From Myxococcota bacterium (GTDB taxonomy: Bacteria; Myxococcota_A; UBA9160; UBA4427), in the NCBI GenBank assembly GCA_028278345.1, contig JANQEL010000249.1, positions 1-55,566 of the forward strand: a stretch of DNA of 55,566 nt, given 5' to 3'. The position numbers and the translations under genes are program-made. Below the pieces are notes generated by a model, which saw nothing but the letters and a program-made list of their open reading frames with translations, did not search any database and was not told the DNA's origin. Shown here piece after piece: positions 33,676 through 42,856 of the stretch. The number at the start of each line of letters is the position of its first letter. The stretch's first letter is position 1.

Positions 33676-36600
33676 TCAGCCGCTTCGCGAGTGCGAGGCC
33701 GTCTGGGACCAGTCGAGCAACTCGCGCAGCGCCACGATGCACATCGGCAGATCGAGGGGCTCGGCGCTGTGCAGATCGGCGAGCATCTGGCTCCAGCGGC
33801 GCGCGGGGAGCGCGTGCTGTTCGATCCAATGGTCGAGGGCGGCGCGTGAGCCGTTGTCCCGAGAGAGTGTCGTCAACACGCTTTCGGTGAGCGCGCGCTC
33901 CTGCCAGTCGAGATCGTCGAGACAATTCTCTCGCGAACGCGCTTGCCAGTGATTGTCGACGCGAAGCTCTGCGATGCGGCCGCGTAGCCACTGGAGATCG
34001 AGGCGCTCCGCGAGCCGGAAGTCGACCTCGAGGGCGGTGTCGACTTCGACGCCGGTGCGGTCGGCGGCTTCGATCATGGCGAAGGCGTTGTGGAGGTGCC
34101 GGGCCGAAGCGAGGAAGCTCGCCAGCGCCTCGGGTACACCCCCTTCGATGAGCTGGTTGCGCCGCTCGAACCAGGCCTCACGGGGTTCGCCCGTCAACGC
34201 CTTGGGGAGTGCGCGTTCCGCCTGCTCGATGCGTGGGCGGAAGCGGTCGAGTTCACTGCCGGCGCGCAGATCGCCCCGCCGGTTGCGCAGCAGCCAGCGG
34301 CAACCCCGCCGCGCGAGGCCCATCAGCGTCGTCATCAGCAGAACCTGGGTATCGCTGTCGACCCGGGAGCCCAGGGCCTCGACCTCTCGGAAGCGTGCTT
34401 CGAGGTCGAAGATGTCACGGGTGATCGCGTAGGCGTTCGCGATCTCCGGCGCCGTCGTCCCCGTCGATTCCTGTAGCCGCGACACGAAGGTGAAACCCAT
34501 GCGATTGACGATCTCGTTCGCGAGCTGGGTCGCGACGATCTCCTTGCGCAGGCGATGCTTCGCGAGGGTGTCCCCGAAGCGCTCGACCAGGGCCCGAGGG
34601 AACGCGGACTGCATGGTCTCGACGAGGATCGGGTTGTCGGCGATCTCGTCGCAGCAGAGCGCCTCCTTCAGGATCACCTTGGTGTAGGAGAGGAGCAGGC
34701 TGATCTCGGGGCGGGTGAGGCCCAGGCCCGCGGCCTTGCGTTCGATCAGCACGTCGTCGTCGGGAATGAACTCGAGTTCGCGATCGAGCTGTCCGGCGTC
34801 GGCCAGCATCGAGATGTAGCGGCGGTACTCGCCCATGCGCACCAGCGCGTGGTACTCGGCGATGCGGATCGCCTGCACCTGACGATCGGAGTCGCGCAGC
34901 ACGAGTTCGGCGACGGCATCGGTGTTCTCTTCGAGTAGCGACCGACGCTGCTTCTCGGTGAGTTCACCCCGCGCGACCCGTTCCCCGAGCGCGATCTTGA
35001 TGTTTACCTCGTGGTCGGAGCAGTTCACCCCGGCGGCGTTGTCGATGAAGTCGCTGTTGGCCCGTCCACCCGCGAGGCAGTATTCGACACGCGCGCGCTG
35101 GGTGATGCCGAGGTTGCCGCCTTCGGCGAGCACCCGGCAGCGAAGGTCGGGGGCATCGATGCGAACGGCGTCGTTGGCCTTGTCGCCGACTTCGGCGTGG
35201 GTCTCGCCGCTGCCCTTCACGTAGGTGCCGATGCCGCCGTTGAAGACGAGGTCGACCGGCGCCGACAGCACGGCCGAGATCAGGCTATTCGGGTCGAGCT
35301 CTTCGGCCTCGATGCCCAGGCTCGCTCGCACCTGGGGCGAGAGGGGGATCGACTTCGCGCTGCGCGGAAAGACCCCGCCCCCGGCCGAGATGGCATCGCT
35401 CTGATAGTCCGACCAACTCGAGCGTGGCAGGGCGAAGAGGCGTTGGCGCTCGACATGGCTGCGTTCGGGGCAGGGGTCCGGGTCGAGGAAGATGTGGGCG
35501 TGGTTGAAGGCCGCGACCAGGCGGATTTCGCGCGAGAGCAACATGCCATTGCCGAAGACGTCCCCGGACATGTCCCCGATCCCGACCACGCGAATCGGCT
35601 CGCGCTGGACGTCGATGCCCAGCTCCTCGAAGTGCCGCTGGACCGACACCCACGCGCCGCGGGCCGTGATGCCCATCTTCTTGTGGTCGTATCCGATGCT
35701 GCCGCCGGAAGCGAAGCCGTCGCCGAGCCAGTGACCCGTTTCGATCGAGATTTCATTGGCGATGTCGGAGAAGGTCGCCGTTCCCTTGTCGGCGGCGACC
35801 ACGAAGTAGGGATCGTCACCGTCGTGGCAGACGCAGTCGTGCGGGCGTTCGATCTTGCCGTCGACGTAGTTGTCGGTCACGTCGAGCAGGCTGCGAATGA
35901 AGACGCGGTAGCAGGCGATGCCTTCGCGCTGGATGTCGTCGCGGCTCTCGAGGGCACTCGCCCGCCTGGCCACGAAACCGCCCTTGGCACCGACCGGCAC
36001 GATCACCGAGTTCTTGACCTGCTGGGCCTTCACGAGGCCGAGCACTTCGGTGCGGTAGTCCTCCTGGCGATCCGACCAGCGAATTCCGCCGCGGGCTACG
36101 CGGCCCCAGCGCAGGTGCACGCCTTCGACCCTGGCCGAGTAGACGAAGAGTTCGAAGCGAGGCAGGGGCTTCGGCAGATCGGGGATGTCGCGGGGGGAGA
36201 GCTTCAGCGCGAGAGCTTCGGGCCCGTCCGAGCCGTTCCCACCACGGTAGTAGTTGGTGCGCAGGGTGCCCTGGATCAGCGCGACGTAGCGTCGGATGAT
36301 GCGGTCTTCGTCGAGGCTCTCGACGGCGTCGAGGGCCCGGTGGATACCGGCTTCGATCTCGACGCAGCGCCGCTCGCGATCTTCCGCGAACTCGGGGGCA
36401 GGGGAGAAGCGCGCGTGGAACAGGGCCACCAGGCGTTCCGCCATTTCGAGATGACGCGACAGGGTCTCGGCGATGTAGTGCTGGGAGAAGGGGAACGCGC
36501 TCTGCTTCATGTACCGCGCGTAGGCGCGCAGCAGCATGGCTTCGCGCCAGCAGAGTCGCGTGCCCAGGATCAGACGGTTGAAACCGTCGCTATCGGTCTG

Positions 36601-38553
36601 GCCGTACCACACGCTGCGGAAGGCGTCGGGGAAGCGCGTCTTCACCTCGGCGAGGTCGACGCGATCGGCGAACTCGTACTCGAGTTCGAACTCGTGGATG
36701 TCGACCCGCGCGCCTTCGCGCATGCGCACGGGGTAGGGGTGTTCGCCGATCACGCGCACGCCGAGGTTCTCGAGGATCGGCAGCACGTCGGAGAGGGCGA
36801 TCACCGCGTCGCGCTGGAAGAGCTTGAAGCGCAGACGGTTGTCGCAGTCTTCGATCTCGCGGAAGAAGGAGAGGCCGATCTCGCTCGCGCTGCCGAGGCC
36901 TTCCATCGTGGCGATGTCGCGCACGGCCACCTTCGGGTCGACCTCGGCTTTGTAGCTGGCCGAGAAGGCGTTTTCGTAGGCGCGGGCCAGCGCCGCCCCG
37001 CGTTCGGCTCCGAAGCCTTCGAGGAGCGCATCCTCGAGGTGTTGTTCCCAGGTGCGCGTCGCTTCGACGATGCGTGCCTCGATCTCGGCCGCATCGAAGG
37101 CGATCTCCCACATCGGGTCGACGCGCAGCACGAAGTGGGTGCGGGCCAGGACCGAATCCGAGAAGTAGGTGGTGAACTCGATGTCGTGCGATTCGAAGGT
37201 CTCGCACAGGATCGCGGCGACCTTGTGGCGCAGCTCCGTGTGATAGAGGTCGCGTGGCACGTACACGAGACATGAGAAGAAGCGCCCGTAGTCGTCCCTT
37301 CGTACGAAGAGCCGCACCTGTCGGCGCTCCTGCAGGTTCGTGATCCCCTGGGCGATGCGAGCGAGGGTCGGTACCGAGATCTGGAACAGCTCGTCGCGCG
37401 GATAGCTCTCGAGGATGTGTTGCAGATAGCGGCCCTGATGGCTCCCCGGCTCCACCCCGCGATCGCGGATCACCGCGTCGAGCTTCTTGCGCACCACGGG
37501 AATGCGGAACGGGCTCTGGTTGTAGACGCGCGAAGTGAAGAGACCGAGGAAGCGGATCTCTCGGCACACCTGCCCCGCATCGTCGAATTGCTTCACTGTG
37601 ATGTAGTCGGAGTAGACGCTGCGGTGCACCGTCGAGCGGATGGACGACTTGGCGAAGCCGAGGAGCCGCGGCTCGAGCCACAGCCCGGCGGCGCGCGGGT
37701 TCATCTCGTGGAGCCACTCGACGGGGCGACTGCGGTCGTGCTTCTTGAGCAGCCCAAGGCGGCGGTCGTGTTCCTCGCGCAGGGCGCGGGCCCCGTCGCG
37801 CACTTCGCTCACCACCTCGGTCACGCCCAGGAAGGTGAAGTGATCGTCGAGCATCCAGCGCAGGAAGGCGCTCGCCTCTTCGATCTCCTCCTGGGGGATG
37901 CAGTCGGGGGGCGTCTTCTCGAGGCTGTCGAGCAGGTCGCCGGCGCGGGTGCGCATCGCTTCGAAGTCGTCGACCGCAAGCACCACGTCGGCGATCACCG
38001 CTTCGAGTGCGTCGCGCAGGGCGTTCAGGTCGTGATCGTTCGCGCGGCGATGGATCTCGAAATAGACGATGGCCTCTCGCGGCCGATCCGAGGTCACGCC
38101 GTCGCGCGGTTGCATGCGCGCCGGACGCAGCGCGTGCAGGCGCCCCTCGTCGTCGCGATCCACTTCGATCACCGCGCTGTGCAGGAGTTCGATCGTGACG
38201 TCGTGGCGGTCGAGGGTGAGGCGCAGGGAATCGACCAGGAAGGGGCGATCGGGAGCGACCACGCTCACCAGGGTGTGGTGGGAGGTGAAGCCGTGGTTCT
38301 CGAGTTCCGGATTGAGCAGGGAGATTCGCGCTTCGGGTCCGCGGTCGGCGGAGAACGCCTGCCAGAGGAGATAGGTGCAGGCGTAGACGTCCCGCACTTC
38401 GCGCCCCGCGATCTCGTCGAGGGGGAAGCCCCGGTAGAAGGCGTCCACGAAGGCCCGAAAGCCTTCGGGCGCGTCCTTTCCAAGGCGCCCGTCGATCTCG
38501 CGATCGAGGGCTTCGCGGAAGCGGTCGGCACTGCCGCTCTGGACGAGGGACAT
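33676..38553 (-). CDS. Large NAD-dependent glutamate dehydrogenase
   Basis: 1625 residues, the size of the 180-kDa NAD-specific glutamate dehydrogenases (GDH-180 class), which oxidatively deaminate glutamate to 2-oxoglutarate. The N-terminal ACT-like regulatory regions precede a catalytic core near residues 815-880: RVARGGIRWSDRQEDYRTE followed by VLGLVKAQQVKNSVIVPVGAKGG. The Rossmann portion includes VVGIGDMSGDVFGNGML, and LVFNGGIGTYVKGS follows. ATG 38553 is the only sensible start; a GGAGA site lies slightly far upstream. Single-gene unit on the minus strand, convergent with the AsmA-like gene (gap of six bases) and divergent from the YdbL-like gene. Confidence 0.97.
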   Translation of the reverse strand: MSLVQSGSADRFREALDREIDGRLGKDAPEGFRAFVDAFYRGFPLDEIAGREVRDVYACTYLLWQAFSADRGPEARISLLNPELENHGFTSHHTLVSVVAPDRPFLVDSLRLTLDRHDVTIELLHSAVIEVDRDDEGRLHALRPARMQPRDGVTSDRPREAIVYFEIHRRANDHDLNALRDALEAVIADVVLAVDDFEAMRTRAGDLLDSLEKTPPDCIPQEEIEEASAFLRWMLDDHFTFLGVTEVVSEVRDGARALREEHDRRLGLLKKHDRSRPVEWLHEMNPRAAGLWLEPRLLGFAKSSIRSTVHRSVYSDYITVKQFDDAGQVCREIRFLGLFTSRVYNQSPFRIPVVRKKLDAVIRDRGVEPGSHQGRYLQHILESYPRDELFQISVPTLARIAQGITNLQERRQVRLFVRRDDYGRFFSCLVYVPRDLYHTELRHKVAAILCETFESHDIEFTTYFSDSVLARTHFVLRVDPMWEIAFDAAEIEARIVEATRTWEQHLEDALLEGFGAERGAALARAYENAFSASYKAEVDPKVAVRDIATMEGLGSASEIGLSFFREIEDCDNRLRFKLFQRDAVIALSDVLPILENLGVRVIGEHPYPVRMREGARVDIHEFELEYEFADRVDLAEVKTRFPDAFRSVWYGQTDSDGFNRLILGTRLCWREAMLLRAYARYMKQSAFPFSQHYIAETLSRHLEMAERLVALFHARFSPAPEFAEDRERRCVEIEAGIHRALDAVESLDEDRIIRRYVALIQGTLRTNYYRGGNGSDGPEALALKLSPRDIPDLPKPLPRFELFVYSARVEGVHLRWGRVARGGIRWSDRQEDYRTEVLGLVKAQQVKNSVIVPVGAKGGFVARRASALESRDDIQREGIACYRVFIRSLLDVTDNYVDGKIERPHDCVCHDGDDPYFVVAADKGTATFSDIANEISIETGHWLGDGFASGGSIGYDHKKMGITARGAWVSVQRHFEELGIDVQREPIRVVGIGDMSGDVFGNGMLLSREIRLVAAFNHAHIFLDPDPCPERSHVERQRLFALPRSSWSDYQSDAISAGGGVFPRSAKSIPLSPQVRASLGIEAEELDPNSLISAVLSAPVDLVFNGGIGTYVKGSGETHAEVGDKANDAVRIDAPDLRCRVLAEGGNLGITQRARVEYCLAGGRANSDFIDNAAGVNCSDHEVNIKIALGERVARGELTEKQRRSLLEENTDAVAELVLRDSDRQVQAIRIAEYHALVRMGEYRRYISMLADAGQLDRELEFIPDDDVLIERKAAGLGLTRPEISLLLSYTKVILKEALCCDEIADNPILVETMQSAFPRALVERFGDTLAKHRLRKEIVATQLANEIVNRMGFTFVSRLQESTGTTAPEIANAYAITRDIFDLEARFREVEALGSRVDSDTQVLLMTTLMGLARRGCRWLLRNRRGDLRAGSELDRFRPRIEQAERALPKALTGEPREAWFERRNQLIEGGVPEALASFLASARHLHNAFAMIEAADRTGVEVDTALEVDFRLAERLDLQWLRGRIAELRVDNHWQARSRENCLDDLDWQERALTESVLTTLSRDNGSRAALDHWIEQHALPARRWSQMLADLHSAEPLDLPMCIVALRELLDWSQTASHSRSG

Positions 38554-38609
38554 GAGGGGGGCGGTCTCCGGAACTGTGGCCGAGTTGTCGTTTTCGGCTG
38601 TACACGAAA

Positions 38610-38621
38610 TCGGACATCCGA
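38610..38621. promoter_or_regulatory. Operator-like palindrome, glutamate dehydrogenase upstream region
   Basis: TCGGACATCCGA, a TCGGA-N2-TCCGA palindrome, lies 57 bases before the glutamate dehydrogenase start in the 290-base divergent gap shared with the YdbL-like gene. A symmetric site here could bind a dimeric regulator. The rest of the gap shows nothing definite. Confidence 0.3.
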
Positions 38622-38843
38622 CACGCCGGGTTGAGAAAGCCTCGACCTCTCACGCGAAGATCGGCGGTTGCGCACGCCTTGCGCGCGCGTGAGGCGGGCG
38701 GTCGCTCTGGACGCTCGGTGTCGCTGGAATTAGGATCCGCGCCCCCGCGTCCGATGGGGACGGAGATCGGTACCCGGCGATCCCGTTGAACCGTCGGGGC
38801 GAACGCTGCGTCGAAACGGCAGGTTCGCGATAGGAGAAGCGAG

Positions 38844-39299
38844 ATGAGTCGAAACCCTGCGCAGCCAGCCGGCAAGTGGGCATTCGCGCGTGTCGCGTCG
38901 ACCGCCTGCGTCGCGCTGGGCCTGCTCGCGGTGCTTCCCGCGGTCGCGAGTGCCGAATTCCTGCTGGGCACCGCGAAGTCCTCCGGCCAGGTGGGCGAAA
39001 AGCGCGACGGCTATCTCGCCCTGATCGATCAGCGGGCGCCGGAGAACATCAAGAAGATGGTCGCCGACACCAACGAGCGGCGGCGACAGCGCTACCAGGA
39101 ACTGGCGGCCCGGGTGGGATGGACGATCGAACAAGCCGGCAAGCAGGCCGCGACCCGCAACTTCAAGCACGCCCGCCCAGGCGAACTGCTCGAAGCCGAG
39201 GACGGGAGTTGGACGAAGAAGAAGGCGGGTGGCTCCAAGCGGGCCGGGCCGCGCGCACCCGGAAGGCCAAGGGGCGGCCAGCCTCGACACGCGCGTTGA
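38844..39299 (+). CDS. YdbL-like periplasmic protein (DUF1318)
   Basis: 151-residue exported protein. A signal peptide covers about residues 1-36 (TACVALGLLAVLPAVASA). The mature part matches the DUF1318 pattern: SSGQVGEKRDGYLALID, then VADTNERRRQRYQELAARVG, and GELLEAEDGSWTKK. In E. coli YdbL is encoded with the AsmA-like YdbH and lipoprotein YnbE and assists that envelope complex (established). The C-terminus is an Arg/Gly/Pro-rich basic tail not typical of the family. AGGAG (38832-38836) supports ATG 38844. An AsmA-like gene lies on the other side of the glutamate dehydrogenase gene. Confidence 0.85.
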   Translation: MSRNPAQPAGKWAFARVASTACVALGLLAVLPAVASAEFLLGTAKSSGQVGEKRDGYLALIDQRAPENIKKMVADTNERRRQRYQELAARVGWTIEQAGKQAATRNFKHARPGELLEAEDGSWTKKKAGGSKRAGPRAPGRPRGGQPRHAR

Positions 39300-39407
39300 C
39301 CGCGGCTGTACCGAACGTCCCAAGCATTGGGATGGGGACACTGATCGTGTCCTGGACGATCGCATTGCGAGTTCCTCGCCGAGGCTTTTCGGATAGACTC
39401 CCGCGCC

Positions 39408-40583
39408 ATGCGAATCGCCTACTCACCTGAACAGGCAAAGCTGCGCGACGAACTGCGCGCGTACTTCGGCAAGTTGATCACGCCTGAAATCCGCGACCAA
39501 CTCGGTGCGATGGAAGGCGGGAAACTCTATCGCGACGTCATCAAGCAGATGGGCTCCGACGGCTGGCTCGGCGTGGGCTGGCCGAAGGAGTACGGCGGCC
39601 AGGGCCGGACCTGGGTGGAGCAGCAGATCTGGTTCGACGAGGCCCGCCGCGCGGGCGCGCCAATCCCCTTCGTGACGATCAACACCGTCGGCCCCGCGTT
39701 GATGCAGCTGGGCACCGACGAGCAGAAGAAGAAGTTCCTGCCCGGCATCCTCGCCGGCGACATCCACTTCGCCATCGGATACACCGAGCCCGACGCAGGC
39801 ACCGACCTCGCTTCCCTCGCGACGACCGCCGTGCGCGACGGCGACGAGTACGTGGTGAACGGCACCAAGATCTTCACCAGCGGCGCCGACGATGCCGACT
39901 ACATCTGGCTCGCCTGCCGCACCGACGACTCGGTGGCGAAGCACAAGGGCATCTCGATCCTGATCGTCGATACGAAGAGCGAAGGCTTCTCCGCCAACCC
40001 GATCCACATCATCAACGGCGGCTATACCTGCATGTCCTACTACGAAAACGTGCGGGTCCCGGCGAGCATGGTGGTGGGTGAGGAGAACCTGGGCTGGAAG
40101 CTCATCACCCTGCAGCTCAACCACGAGCGGGTGGGGCTCGCCGCGTTCGGCAACACCGCGATCCGCCTGCTCAACGAGTTGATCGATTGGGCGCGCGAGA
40201 CCGAAGCCGAAGACGGTGGGCGCGTGGCGGACAGGCCGTGGGTGCAGATGGCCCTGGCCGAGTGCTTCGCCCTGCTCGACGCCGTCAAGGTGACGAACTG
40301 GAAGATGGCCTGGCATCTGGAAGCGGGTGAACCCGATCCGGCCCAGTCGTCGGCCTCCAAGGTGATGGCCACCGAGATCGTGCTCGAGGTCTACCGCCTG
40401 ATGCTCGACGTGCTCGGCAGCGTCGGGACCCTCAAGGACGGATCGCCCGGTGCGGCGATCCGCGGTCAGGTGGAACACGACCTGCGCCTCGCCACGGTCA
40501 ACACCTACGGCGGCGGCGTCAACGAAGTACAGCGCGAACTCGTCGCCATGCTGGGCCTGCAGTTGCCCCGCGCGCCGCGCTAG
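39408..40583 (+). CDS. Acyl-CoA dehydrogenase, subunit A of a pair
   Basis: 391-residue flavoprotein of the acyl-CoA dehydrogenase family. FAD/substrate loops: AIGYTEPDAGTDLASLAT near 122-139 and NGTKIFTSGADDADY; the C-terminus has TYGGGVNEVQRELVA. At the alignment position of the MCAD catalytic Glu there is a Gly, as in several heteromeric enzymes of steroid side-chain/ring degradation (FadE28/29, IpdE1/E2-like; family knowledge). ATG 39408 fits the family start. The next gene, 16 bases downstream, encodes a second, shorter homologue, so an alpha2beta2 enzyme is likely. Confidence 0.95.
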   Translation: MRIAYSPEQAKLRDELRAYFGKLITPEIRDQLGAMEGGKLYRDVIKQMGSDGWLGVGWPKEYGGQGRTWVEQQIWFDEARRAGAPIPFVTINTVGPALMQLGTDEQKKKFLPGILAGDIHFAIGYTEPDAGTDLASLATTAVRDGDEYVVNGTKIFTSGADDADYIWLACRTDDSVAKHKGISILIVDTKSEGFSANPIHIINGGYTCMSYYENVRVPASMVVGEENLGWKLITLQLNHERVGLAAFGNTAIRLLNELIDWARETEAEDGGRVADRPWVQMALAECFALLDAVKVTNWKMAWHLEAGEPDPAQSSASKVMATEIVLEVYRLMLDVLGSVGTLKDGSPGAAIRGQVEHDLRLATVNTYGGGVNEVQRELVAMLGLQLPRAPR

Positions 40584-40599
40584 GGAGTCACCCTTTCCG

Positions 40600-41736
40600 A
40601 TGGATTTCTCGTTCACCGAAGACCAGCAGGCCGTGCGCGATCTCGCGCTGCAGATCTTCAGCGATTGCTGCACCCACGAGCGCCTCAAGGAACTCGAAGA
40701 CAAGGGAGCGTGGCTCGACGAAGACCTGTGGAAGGAACTCGCCAACGCGAACCTGACCTCGATCGCCGTGCCCGACGAGCTCGGCGGCAGCGGCATGGGG
40801 ATCGTCGAACTCTCGCTGATGCTGCAGGAAGCCGGACGCCACTGCGCGCCGGTGCCCCTGCTCGAGACCGGCGTGCTCGGTGTGCTCACCCTCGCGAATC
40901 ACGGCAGCGAGGCCCAGTGCAAGCAGTGGCTGCTCCCCGTGGTGGACGACGGTGCGATCCTGACCGCTGCCCTCGAAGAGATCGGCAGCGCGGATCCCTC
41001 GCGCCCGAAGCTTCGCGCCGTCGCGGACGGCGACGGCTGGCGCCTCGAAGGCCAGAAGGTGCGCGTCGGCGCGGCGGGCCGCGCCAGCGGCATCCTGGTG
41101 CCGGCGCGCTTCGAAGATGGAAACGTGGGCGTGTTCGTGGTGGCGCCCGATGCCGACGGGCTGGAAATCTCCGAGCAGCGCAGCATCACGTGGCAACTCC
41201 AGGGCCAGCTCGATTTCGCCGGTGTGGCCGTGGGGCGCGATGCGTTGATCGGCGACGAGGCGAAAGGCGTTGCGATCGTTCGCGAAATGGTCGAGCACGC
41301 ACGCCTCGGACTCTCCGCCCAGATGCTCGGGGTGGGGGAAGAGGCGCTGCAGCGCACAGCGGCCTATCTGAGCGAACGCAAGCAATTCGGTCGCCAGCTC
41401 GGGAGCTTCCAGGCGGTGCAGATGCGCTGCGCCGACGCCTACATCGATCTCGAAGCGATGCGAGCGACGCTCTGGCAGGCGGTGTGGCGCGTGAGCGAGG
41501 GCCTGCGGGCCGGCGCCGAAGTGCAGGCCGCGAAGTGGTGGGCCGCGCGTGCGGGCGATCGCGTGGTGCACAGCGCCCAGCATCTCCACGGCGGCATCGG
41601 GAGTGACATCGACTACCCGATCCACCGCTACTTCCTGTGGGCGCAGCAGCTGATGACCCAGCTCGGCGGGGGCTCCCAGCTGCTCGCCGAACTCGGCGCG
41701 CTGCTGGTCAGCGACGACGAACGGCCGCGCCTCTAG
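40600..41736 (+). CDS. Acyl-CoA dehydrogenase, subunit B of a pair
   Basis: 378-residue acyl-CoA dehydrogenase homologue. N-terminal MDFSFTEDQQAVRDLA, PDELGGSGMG in the middle, and YLSERKQFGRQLGSFQAVQ followed by HLHGGIGSDIDYPIHRY. The substrate/FAD loop (EEIGSADPSRPK) lacks the usual TEP-x-AGSD sequence, so this is probably the partner subunit of the preceding gene rather than an independent enzyme. AGGGAG (40582-40587) overlaps the stop of the first gene and precedes ATG 40600. Transcribed with it and convergent to the epimerase gene (gap of ten bases). Confidence 0.94.
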   Translation: MDFSFTEDQQAVRDLALQIFSDCCTHERLKELEDKGAWLDEDLWKELANANLTSIAVPDELGGSGMGIVELSLMLQEAGRHCAPVPLLETGVLGVLTLANHGSEAQCKQWLLPVVDDGAILTAALEEIGSADPSRPKLRAVADGDGWRLEGQKVRVGAAGRASGILVPARFEDGNVGVFVVAPDADGLEISEQRSITWQLQGQLDFAGVAVGRDALIGDEAKGVAIVREMVEHARLGLSAQMLGVGEEALQRTAAYLSERKQFGRQLGSFQAVQMRCADAYIDLEAMRATLWQAVWRVSEGLRAGAEVQAAKWWAARAGDRVVHSAQHLHGGIGSDIDYPIHRYFLWAQQLMTQLGGGSQLLAELGALLVSDDERPRL

Positions 41737-41746
41737 TTTCCGGCCT

Positions 41747-42829
41747 CTAGCCGCGGATTCGCGCGATCAGGTCGTCTTCGAAGCTGAAGTCGAAGTCTCG
41801 CGTCTTGTCGAGGCCCGATTCGCGCATCCACTTCCATGTCTGTTCGACGGCCGCCTCGAAGGTGAACTCCGGCGCCCAGCCGGTATCGCGGCGCAGGTCC
41901 TCGATGCTGAACCAGACGCTGTTCCGCCAGCCGTGGATGTTGGGCGCGATCCGCTGCATCACGCGGTTGATCTGGAATAGTCGCGCGTCGCGTTCGGCTC
42001 GTGCCGAGGTGGGGCGGGTGTCGATGTTGGTCGGCACTTCGCGCCCGTGGATGTCGATCCGCCCCTCGATCAGGTCGTCCATGATCTCGGGCGGGATGTG
42101 GATCTTCTCGGGCTTCGCGCCGACGACGTCGCTGAAGGTGTCGACGTAGCCTTCGTCGGTGTAGCAATCACCGCCGGTCAGGTTGTAGCGGCGGCCGATC
42201 GTCGCGGGATTCCCGCCCATCATGCGAAGTGCGCGCGCCTCGTCGTAGACATGGCCGACCTGCTGCACCGTGGTGCCATCGCCGGGGATGAGTACGGGGC
42301 GCCCCTGGGCGATGCGCAGATACATCCGCTGCTCGCGCTCGGGCACGATGTTGTGGGGCCCGAAGACCATCGAAAAGGCCGCGATCGACATCGGGAAGCC
42401 GTTCTCGCGATGCTCTCGCACGAGGACGTCCTCGCACAGGATCTTGTTCATGCCGTACTCGTTCTGGAGTTCGCTGCGATCGAGGGGGAAGTGCTCGTAG
42501 ATCGGCAGGATCTTGCTCGCGGCGTAGATCACGGTGGAGCTCGCGAAGATGTAGTGGCCGATGCGCCCCTTGAAGATGTCGACCATGAGCTCGACGTCTT
42601 CGGGGCGATAGGCGCTGATGTCGTAGACGCAGTCGAACTCCTCCTTCGCCAGGGTTTCGCGCATCTTGGCCGTGTCGGTGCGATCGCAGTACAGGCGCTT
42701 CACGCGCCGCGGGATCTCGTTCTTCGACTGGCCGCGGTTCAGCACGGTGACGTCGTTTCCCGTCTTCACGAGCTCCTTCACCAGGGCCAGTCCGTTGAAC
42801 TGGGTGCCGCCCATCACGAGTGCCTTCAC
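41747..42829 (-). CDS. NAD-dependent epimerase/dehydratase
   Basis: 360-residue extended/atypical SDR. GGTQFNG at 7-13 binds NAD(P). Ser97/98 and Tyr125-x3-Lys129 (YGMNK) form the catalytic set. VLNRG at 29-33 and later VQQVGHVYDEARAL match the group of chloroplast-stem-loop-binding-like and sugar epimerases. GTG start at 42829 with GGAGA upstream. It follows the sulfatase-like gene by 27 bases on the minus strand, suggesting a saccharide or glycolipid substrate (inference). Confidence 0.9.
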   Translation of the reverse strand: MKALVMGGTQFNGLALVKELVKTGNDVTVLNRGQSKNEIPRRVKRLYCDRTDTAKMRETLAKEEFDCVYDISAYRPEDVELMVDIFKGRIGHYIFASSTVIYAASKILPIYEHFPLDRSELQNEYGMNKILCEDVLVREHRENGFPMSIAAFSMVFGPHNIVPEREQRMYLRIAQGRPVLIPGDGTTVQQVGHVYDEARALRMMGGNPATIGRRYNLTGGDCYTDEGYVDTFSDVVGAKPEKIHIPPEIMDDLIEGRIDIHGREVPTNIDTRPTSARAERDARLFQINRVMQRIAPNIHGWRNSVWFSIEDLRRDTGWAPEFTFEAAVEQTWKWMRESGLDKTRDFDFSFEDDLIARIRG

Positions 42830-42856
42830 GGGGGGTCTCCTTTCGTCGTTCTGCGA

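Noticed and set aside
35011..37275. A long open frame antisense to the glutamate dehydrogenase gene
   Set aside because: It is a third-position-GC shadow: Val/Glu/Ala/His-rich translation with no family motif, lying wholly inside a confidently identified gene. Similar long antisense frames at 1017-2696, 18680-21055, 30982-33288 and 53161-55116 were rejected for the same reason.
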